64,000 nucleotides of DNA. Origin: Lycocorax pyrrhopterus obiensis. Taxonomy: Eukaryota > Chordata > Aves > Passeriformes > Paradisaeidae. The position numbers and the translations under genes were made by a program. The notes under the pieces were generated by a model. That model ran no database searches. It was not told the DNA's origin and was given only the letters and a program-made list of their open reading frames with translations. Shown piece after piece: positions 1 through 64,000 of the stretch. The stretch's first letter is position 1. Every line of letters starts with the position of its first letter. The stretch is taken from positions 1,674,001-1,738,000 of the forward strand of contig JACSVZ010000038.1 of assembly GCA_014706295.1 (NCBI GenBank), written 5' to 3'.

Positions 1-614
1 GAAAAGCTGTGACAGCTCCATGGGCTTTGTCTGAGAGATCCTTGGAGTTTTTCCTGGGAGAAATGAGGGGGCGGTGACAGCACCCTGGTCCTGTTCTGCC
101 TCGCCGCTGCCCCGGCTGTGCTGAGCGATCCAGAGCCACAGCGGGATGTGGAGATGCCTGAGCCGGATCCCTGGGAGAGCTGGTTTGTGTATTCAGCGTT
201 TTCTGGAGGGTTCATTGTGGGGGGAACGGGGCTGCCTCTGATCTGTGTCTGCCCTGTCACAGCGACAGTGGGAGCCGGCACCAGGGTGAAATACAACCCC
301 CAAACTCAATATTTGAGTCAAAATTGCTGAGTCTGGTTATTTCCCATAATTATTAACAACGATTCTGTTCATACCACGGGGCAGTTTCAGTCCCAGGGCA
401 CGAACAAGCAGCAAAGAGCCCGTCCTTGCTGCAGGGGTGCCCCCAGCTAAAGGGGATCCAGCGCTTGGCACCGGCACAGTCCCGGGAGGTTCCTGAGGAA
501 GCGCTCGCTCCACGCCAGCGTTGGTGGAAAAACTTCACGGAGCCACCACTGGCACCTTGGGCACAGCCTCTGGAGGTGGGGTGGGAGGATGGTGACCCTC
601 TCCTGTCCTCCAGC
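1..614 (-). other. MYO1F 3' untranslated region / 3' flank
   Basis: Sequence after the MYO1F stop. No canonical AATAAA or ATTAAA occurs on the minus strand here. The nearest A/T-rich stretch, with AATAAT-like words, is at about 330-350. The cleavage site is therefore either specified by a variant signal there or lies outside the window. No other gene is supported. Confidence 0.5.
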
Positions 615-15831
<15,217 letters not shown>

Positions 15832-15834
<3 letters not shown>

Positions 15835-15960
15835 GATGTCCCCGTGTCCCTCCCCAGCCTGGGGCTGCTGTCACCGCCGGCCCGGGGCCATCCCAGAGCG
15901 CTTCTTTTTCGCCTTTCTGCTGATTGTGACGAATTATTTTCCCTCCCCTCACTTCCTCAT
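15832..15960 (-). promoter_or_regulatory. MYO1F start-codon exon and proximal upstream region with PU.1-like site
   Basis: The ATG at 15834-15832 is followed directly by GTGAGT, so only the initiator codon is coding in this exon; the next coding base is at 12410. About 117 nt upstream, minus-strand GAGGAAGT (plus ACTTCCTC, 15951-15958) is an exact PU.1/ETS core inside AATGAGGAAGTGAG. PU.1 drives TATA-less promoters of myeloid genes, which fits the leukocyte expression known for MYO1F. The transcription start is not visible. A 6-codon upstream ORF lies at 15891-15871. Confidence 0.55.
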
Positions 15961-17098
15961 TTTGCACGTTTGTGGCGGGGGCGAGGACAGCGGTGCCTTT
16001 GCTACCGGGGGACTTCGGGGTGGCCCTGCCCCGGGTGTCACCACCTCTGCTGCTGCTGCTGGGTGTCACCGAGCCGGGGAGGGAGCGGGTGCTGGACAGA
16101 GCCCGGCAGGGATGCTCAGAGCCTCGGGGAGACCTTTCCTGTCACCCTGCGGTGACAGATGGATGTCACCTGTCCAGGGGTGGTCGGTCAGTACTGGGGG
16201 TGGCTTCAGGAGCAAAATGCTTTCGGTTGCTGCTTGGTTTTTTTTTTTTTTAATAGAAGAGGCCCCTCTTGAGGTACAGAGAAAAGCAGAGTTCTGGGCC
16301 ACCATGTCCCCACTGTCCCCTGCAGAGTCACAGAACGGTTTGGGGTGGAAGGGACCTTAAAGCCCATCCAGTGCCACCCCTGCCATGGCAGGGACACCTT
16401 CCACTGTCCCAGGCTGCTCCAAGCCCCATCCAGCCTGGCCTTGGGCACTGCCAGGGATCCAGGGGCAGCCACAGCTGCTCTGGGCACCCTGTGCCAGGGC
16501 CTCCCCACCCTCCCAGGGAACAATTCCTTCCCAATATCCCATCCAGCCCTGCCCTCTGGCAGTGGGAAGCCATTCCCTGTGTCCTGTCCCTCCATCCCTT
16601 GTCCCCAGTCCCTCTCCAGCTCTCTTGGAGCCCCTTTAGGCCCTGCAAGGGGCTCTGAGCTCTCCCTGGAGCCTTCTCCTCTCCAGGTGAGCACCCCCAG
16701 CTCTCCCAGCCTGGCTCCAGAGCAGAGGGGCTCCAGCCCTGGGAGCAGCTCCGGGGCCTCCTCTGGACTGGCTCCAGCAGCTCCACGTCCTCCTGATGTT
16801 GTTGCCCAGGGCTGGGGCAGCTCTGCAGGTGGGGTCTGAGCTGAGCGGGGCAGAGGGGCAGAATCCCCCCCTCCCTGCTGGCCCAGCATTGCCAACACAG
16901 GGGGTCCCTGTGCCAAGGGGGAAACTGTTCCCACGTCCTGGAGCAGCTCTGGGTGCATCTCCACCTCTCCAACCTGCTCTGGCCCCCAGAGAAAACCCTC
17001 CCCTGCTTCCAAACCCCTCCTTTGGTGTGAATTGTGGTGCTGTGGGTGCGCAGACCAAACCCCAGGCTCGAGGAACACGACTGGGAGCAGAAGCTGTG
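15961..17098. other. Intergenic interval between ADAMTS10 and MYO1F
   Basis: Short interval between the ADAMTS10 poly(A) region and the MYO1F upstream region. About half is a CR1 fragment (16326-16890). A poly-T run of 12-13 bases sits near 16240. No additional gene was seen. Confidence 0.7.
16326..16890 (-). mobile_element. CR1 LINE fragment in the intergenic interval
   Basis: Begins CACAGAACGGTTTGGGGTGG and extends about 560 bp upstream in the element to the CAGGTGGGGTCTGAGCTGAG block. It separates the ADAMTS10 poly(A) site from the MYO1F promoter. Confidence 0.9.
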
Positions 17099-17118
17099 CC
17101 CGGGATCGTAGCTACTCC

Positions 17119-17124
17119 TTTATT
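17119..17124 (-). terminator. Poly(A) signal AATAAA of ADAMTS10
   Basis: Minus-strand AATAAA in the context ATTATAATAAAGGAG, about 1.55 kb after the ADAMTS10 stop; cleavage expected near 17100. It is the only canonical hexamer I saw on this strand between the stop and the MYO1F promoter. Confidence 0.7.
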
Positions 17125-17709
17125 ATAATTCATGCCTTACGTCGCTCCTCCTCAGAGTTAGTATGTTAAACATTGGTCAGTAGATATATATCGATACAAA
17201 AACGATGAAAACACCCCCTCCCCTCACCCAGAAACGTCAGAACGGAGCGTGGCACCAGGAAGGAAGAGAAACGAGGTTTGCTGAGCACCAGAGAAGCTGC
17301 GATCGGCTGGAGGAGCAGGTGGACACAAAAATACAGCTGGGAGAGGAACACACGGGGGCTCTGCTCTGGGGGAAGGGGGCTGTCCCCTCCTGCACCGTAG
17401 GGATGGCCCCAAGGGAACGAAACACGGCTTTGGACAAAGGTTTCCCATCGCTGTGATGTGGAAAGGCCTGAAAATAATCGTAATAATAACAATTATGATG
17501 CTAACAAAAAGCACATGCTTTGGAGAGGTGAAGTCAGGTCTCCTCCACGGGCTGCCCGTGGAGAGATTGGCCCAGGTTTGGCCACGAGGTGACCTGGAGG
17601 AATTTCAAGCCTGCTCTTTTTCCCATCACTGGAGGCCTCCTGCGGGCAGAGGAGTGGGTGGCACCGGGACTGGCACCTCGAGGCCACAGCCACACGTGGC
17701 CAGGCTGCC

Positions 17710-17772
17710 TTCGGAGGCAAAGCACCTTTCGGAGGCAAAGCACCTTTGGAAGTCAAGCACCTTTGGAAGTGA
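17710..17772. repeat. 17-18-bp tandem repeat in the ADAMTS10 3'UTR
   Basis: Two TTCGGAGGCAAAGCACCT units followed by two diverged units (TTGGAAGTCAAGCACCT, TTGGAAGTGAGGCC). Confidence 0.9.
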
Positions 17773-18676
17773 GGCCGCAGCAGAGGCTGAGGCGGTCTCT
17801 GGGCAGGGCCCTGCCGTGCCAGGCCCTGGGGACACCGTGACAGGAGGGTTCCTGTCCTGCGTCCTCCTCGCTTTGCTCCCTGAGCCTGGCACAGCCCCGC
17901 CGCCCGTGCACGCCTCTGCCCCCAGCTCAGCTCGTGCTTCGAGGGATACAAACCGGTCCTAAAAGTGACGAGGGCGTTAAGGACAAACGGGGCAGCACCC
18001 CAACCCAAGTCGGTCACCACGAGAGTTTGGAGAACCCCCTCTCCCAGTTAAACTGGTGTCACCGCTCTGCTCACGGGGTGAGCCGCTCCCTGTCCCCTGC
18101 TGCCCGCCCCGAGGTGGCAGGGCACAAACCGAGGGGACAAAAGCCCCGCTCCAACCCCACTCCCCACAGCGGCTCCTCTTCATCCAGCACCACGCTCGTC
18201 ACCCGAGGCACCTGAACCCTCCTCCCTGTCTCCCCTGGGATCCCGAGGGAAGGGCAGCAGCCCCGGGGGTGCTCGAGCCCCGCGGTGATGCCCTGGGGGA
18301 CACGGAGCGGGATGAGGCAGGAGCGGGGCGAGCGGTGCCGCTTCCCTCGGTGGCTCTCGGCCACTACTAATAAATAACAACATCAGAATTTCAAGTAAAG
18401 TCCCTGCTCTGCCCAGCTCCCCCCTCTCCCAGCACTCATCCAGCTGGGGCTGCAGTGGTTTAACTGGGAACCTGCCATGGTGAAGCTCGGGGGCCAGGGG
18501 GGTCTGTGGGGGACGGGTTTGGGGGACGCCGGCTCCTGCTGGAAGCGCGAGCGGAGTCTGCGTGGGAGCCAGGGGAGATTCCCAGGGCGGACGGGGAGGG
18601 CACGGCTCCGCGGCCCTCCGGCAGAGCTTTGGCCTTCCAGTTTTGCCACGGGGGTCCCGCTGTGTCCCGCCGTGTC

Positions 18677-61443
<42,767 letters not shown>

Positions 61444-63224
61444 CACAAGGCTCTGCCTGGCCTGAAGGATCCTTGGGATATTCCCCAAACCTTGCGGCCT
61501 ACAGAGCCTTGGGATAGCAGCTTTTGGAATGCAGCTTTTTCCTCTGCAGGTGATGGGGTGGAACAGCCTGGCCCAAAGGGCCCTTCGGGACACCCCGATT
61601 GTGGCTCTGGACCTGGAGTATCCCAAATCCTTCCATCTCCACTGGGCAGAGGGAATCCAGGTTGGGCAGAGGGAATCCAGGTTGTGCAGAGTCCAGCTCT
61701 GAGCTTTGGGGGGTTGTTTGAACCTGGATCCTTCCAGGAACAGAACCAGCAATGAGGGCTCTTCAACAGGCGGCAGAAGGAGCCTTGGGGTGACAGTGGC
61801 TCAGGAGAAAAGTCTCCTGTGGGTTCCTCGGGACATCTGCAGGTGCTGACTCTGAGAACACAAAACCAGCACCACCCCAACCCCCCTGTCAGAGCTGCAG
61901 GGGCCACAGGGGGCCAAAGCCCTTGAAATGCCAATCTTGATACCAAAACAGGAGAGAGGGCAACCAGAATTCCCCGAGCTGTGCTGAAAACGAGCAGGAG
62001 TGGAAGTCAGACACCCCAAATGCCCAGCCACAGATGTCTGTGACCCCCTCCTGCCCTCCCAGCTCCCTGGATTGGTTTTTATCACCTCAGCCTGGCTTAG
62101 CAGCTCCTCTGGGGAGCTCCCTTGAGCTCTGAGCCTGTGCGGTGCCACCCAGGCTGTGACAAGGGCACTGTCCCCAGCCCCTCTGCCCGGCTGTCCAACA
62201 AACCAGCACCCTGCAACCTCGGCAAAACCTCCTCCTTTCCAAAGGAAAACGTCCCAGGGGCTGCCAGACTGGATCTGAGCAGAGCTCTGGCTGTGTCTCA
62301 CAGCCCTCAGCCCCGGAGGCTTGGCCTGAAGATGGGAAATGTCCGTGTGCTGGAGCAGGACAGCTCCTCCTGAACCCCTCGTGCCTGGAGGGTTTGAGCC
62401 CCCTGAGCCCTCATGGGAAGGGATTTTCCCTCTGTTCCCTCTGGAAAAGTCTTCCTGCGCTTTTTGCATCCCGTTTGTCATCATTTCCCAAGCAAACAGG
62501 AGGGGCTGGGCTGTTCTGGGGTGGCTGAATTTTGCCCCACAGCCCCCACCTGCAAAGCCTTCCCGGCCGTCAGAAACTCAGCCAGCTCCAAACTGCGCCC
62601 TCACCGCGGGGCAGCACTGCAGAGTTTCCTTTCCCTCTGTTTTCCAGAGCCTGACAGGGTGGTTTCCTTGGCCACCAGGAACGGGACAGCCCTTCCACCC
62701 TCTGGGGTTAGGGGTGAGCTCCCATCTTTGCTGACCATAAACACTTCTGGCTCCTCTGCCTTGCCAGAATTGATGGCTGGGTTTTTAACTTCCAGCTTTC
62801 CCTGCATCCCAGCACCTCCCTGCGATGGGGCTGGGCAAACAAGGGTGACTTTTTGCACTTAGAAATGACTTCAGGCTTGGAAAAATTTGCTGTCGGAAGT
62901 GTTTTGTTTTCTTTTTTGCCTCTCTGCAGTCCGTGTGGGCTTGGAAAAGAGTGAATCAGAGCGTGGTTTGTGCTTGCTGTGGCTATAAAGGATCTGGGAT
63001 TCTGGGCTGGAGGCTCTGATCCTGACCTGAATGGCACTTCCAGGAGGAAAAACGTGTCTGGAGCCTGAGGGTGAGGTGGTGGGTGAGAACCTGGTGGTGG
63101 TGTAGGGCTGGGCACTGCATCTCCTCAGGGATCTCCCTCTGGACACTGAGGCACGGAAAGAGCCCAAGAGCATCACCAAAATGGTTTGGGAAGTGGTGCT
63201 GTGGAGTGGGAATGCCACAGATGG
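61444..63224 (-). other. Region upstream of the ADAMTS10 start codon
   Basis: Should hold 5'UTR sequence or an intron to a non-coding exon 1. The frame is open upstream of the ATG to about 61752 without recognisable protein. A 20-bp duplication (gggcagagggaatccaggtt) is at about 61645-61684. No CpG island or TATA-type promoter stood out, so the promoter is probably outside the window. Confidence 0.4.
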
Positions 63225-63229
63225 AAAAA

Positions 63230-63490
63230 ATAATCATGGAATAAAATCATGGAATGGTTTGGGTGGGAAGGGACTTTTAAAGTTCATCCAATTCCACCCC
63301 TGCCATGGGCAGGGACACCTTCCACAGTCCCAGGCTGCTCCAAGCCCCATCCAGCCTGGCCTTGGACACTTCCAGGGATCCAGGGGCAGCCACAGCTGCT
63401 CTGGGAATTCCATCCCAGCCCCTCCCCACCCTCCCAGGGAAGAGTTCCTTCCCAATATCCCACCTCAATCTGCCATTCCCAATATCCAGT
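63230..63490 (-). mobile_element. CR1 LINE 3' fragment
   Basis: TCATGGAATAAAATCATGGA tail (two octamer-like units), then GGTTTGGGTGGGAAGGGACT, through TTCCCAATATCCCACC. Confidence 0.9.
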
Positions 63491-63666
63491 GTCACACATG
63501 TGACAGCTCTGCTGACAGCCACGTGTCATGTGGACAATGGAGGGAGACTTTCCACACAGCACAGAAGTCACTGTCCCCATCCAGTGTCACAGCTGCCTCC
63601 TTCCTCTGCCCTAAAAGATCAGTTCAGGCTCGAAGAGATTTGGATCTCTCCCTCCCTCACCCCGTG

Positions 63667-63765
63667 TGTCTTGGTTTGAAAGACAGGTGTCTGCTAAGGA
63701 AGGCAGGAGCTTCTTTTGGAATGGAAAACATAACCCCCTTCTCTCTGAATTATTTGTGATCCTCC
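63667..63765 (+). mobile_element. Truncated LTR 5' end (ERVL-like songbird family)
   Basis: TGTCTTGGTTTGAAAGACAG, then GTGTCTGCTAAGGAAGGCAG, is a typical start of a common songbird LTR. Only about 100 bp are left. Confidence 0.6.
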
Positions 63766-64000
63766 CAGCATCCCACATATTCCCAATTCCCGCATTTCCT
63801 CACCCCTGCCTCGCTCGTGCTCCCCCTGTTCCAGCCCACAGCCCTTCCCTCCTGTGCCCTCTGCCCCTCAGGCACCTCCCACCCCACGAACAGCTCCCGG
63901 CCCGGGGCTGTGCCCAGCACGGTGCAGATAAGCCCTGGTGTTCCCAGGGCCCTGTCAGACCGCCAGGAAGGGAGGCCACAAAAAGCCTTTCTCCAGGTGA

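Larger units (their letters stand above)
17099..18676 (-). other. ADAMTS10 3' untranslated region
   Basis: About 1.6 kb following the stop, with no CR1 copy. The distal half is A/T-richer than its surroundings. It includes a four-unit 17-18-bp repeat at 17710-17772. It ends at the only well-placed minus-strand AATAAA. Extent is inferred from the signal, without transcript evidence. Confidence 0.7.

Noticed and set aside
18361..18376. AATAAA on the plus strand (CTAATAAATAAC) as a gene end
   Set aside because: No plus-strand gene lies upstream of it; it falls in the ADAMTS10 3'UTR in antisense.

Overview
The window is avian nuclear DNA. It is GC-rich, with short introns, many CR1 LINE 3' ends and many tandem arrays, which is typical of a gene-dense bird microchromosome. 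LTR fragments of songbird type and a tRNA/CR1 chimaera suggest a passerine; the bird call is secure, the passerine call is an inference. Nothing looks prokaryotic or viral-coding.

Two genes fill it, both on the minus strand and in the order known from the mammalian 19p13.2 locus. MYO1F (about 615-15834) is a long-tailed class I myosin. I could place all 28 coding segments by hand; they splice in frame to about 1,067 residues (motor, one IQ motif, TH1, proline-rich TH2, SH3). ADAMTS10 (about 18677-61443) is a secreted metalloprotease of the fibrillin microfibril. Its 23 coding segments splice in frame to about 1,118-1,123 residues (propeptide, HEXXH protease, disintegrin-like, TSR1, Cys-rich, spacer, TSR2-5, PLAC). 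ADAMTS10 lies upstream of MYO1F in the direction of transcription, and its poly(A) signal (17119-17124) is only about 1.3 kb from the MYO1F start codon.

Layout, low to high coordinate: MYO1F 3' flank (1-614); MYO1F tail and motor exons (615-12410); a 3.4-kb first intron (12411-15831); the ATG-only coding segment with a PU.1-like upstream site (15832-15960); a short intergenic stretch with a CR1; ADAMTS10 3'UTR (about 17100-18676); C-terminal exons (18677-25250); cysteine-rich, TSR1 and disintegrin exons (25691-37581); protease exons (42100-50932); propeptide exons (52380-61443); and upstream sequence to the window end.

The non-coding part holds about 25 CR1 fragments, an LTR family with one clean solo copy (37859-38295) and a nested pair (44489-45373), an unrelated solo LTR (55441-56070), and more than a dozen minisatellites and microsatellites, several beside exons. 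No new multi-gene system is present. The best leads are the tRNA-Arg(CCT)-CR1 chimaera, an LTR inserted exactly into another LTR's TATA box, three unusual splice sites in ADAMTS10, and short dispersed repeats I could not classify.
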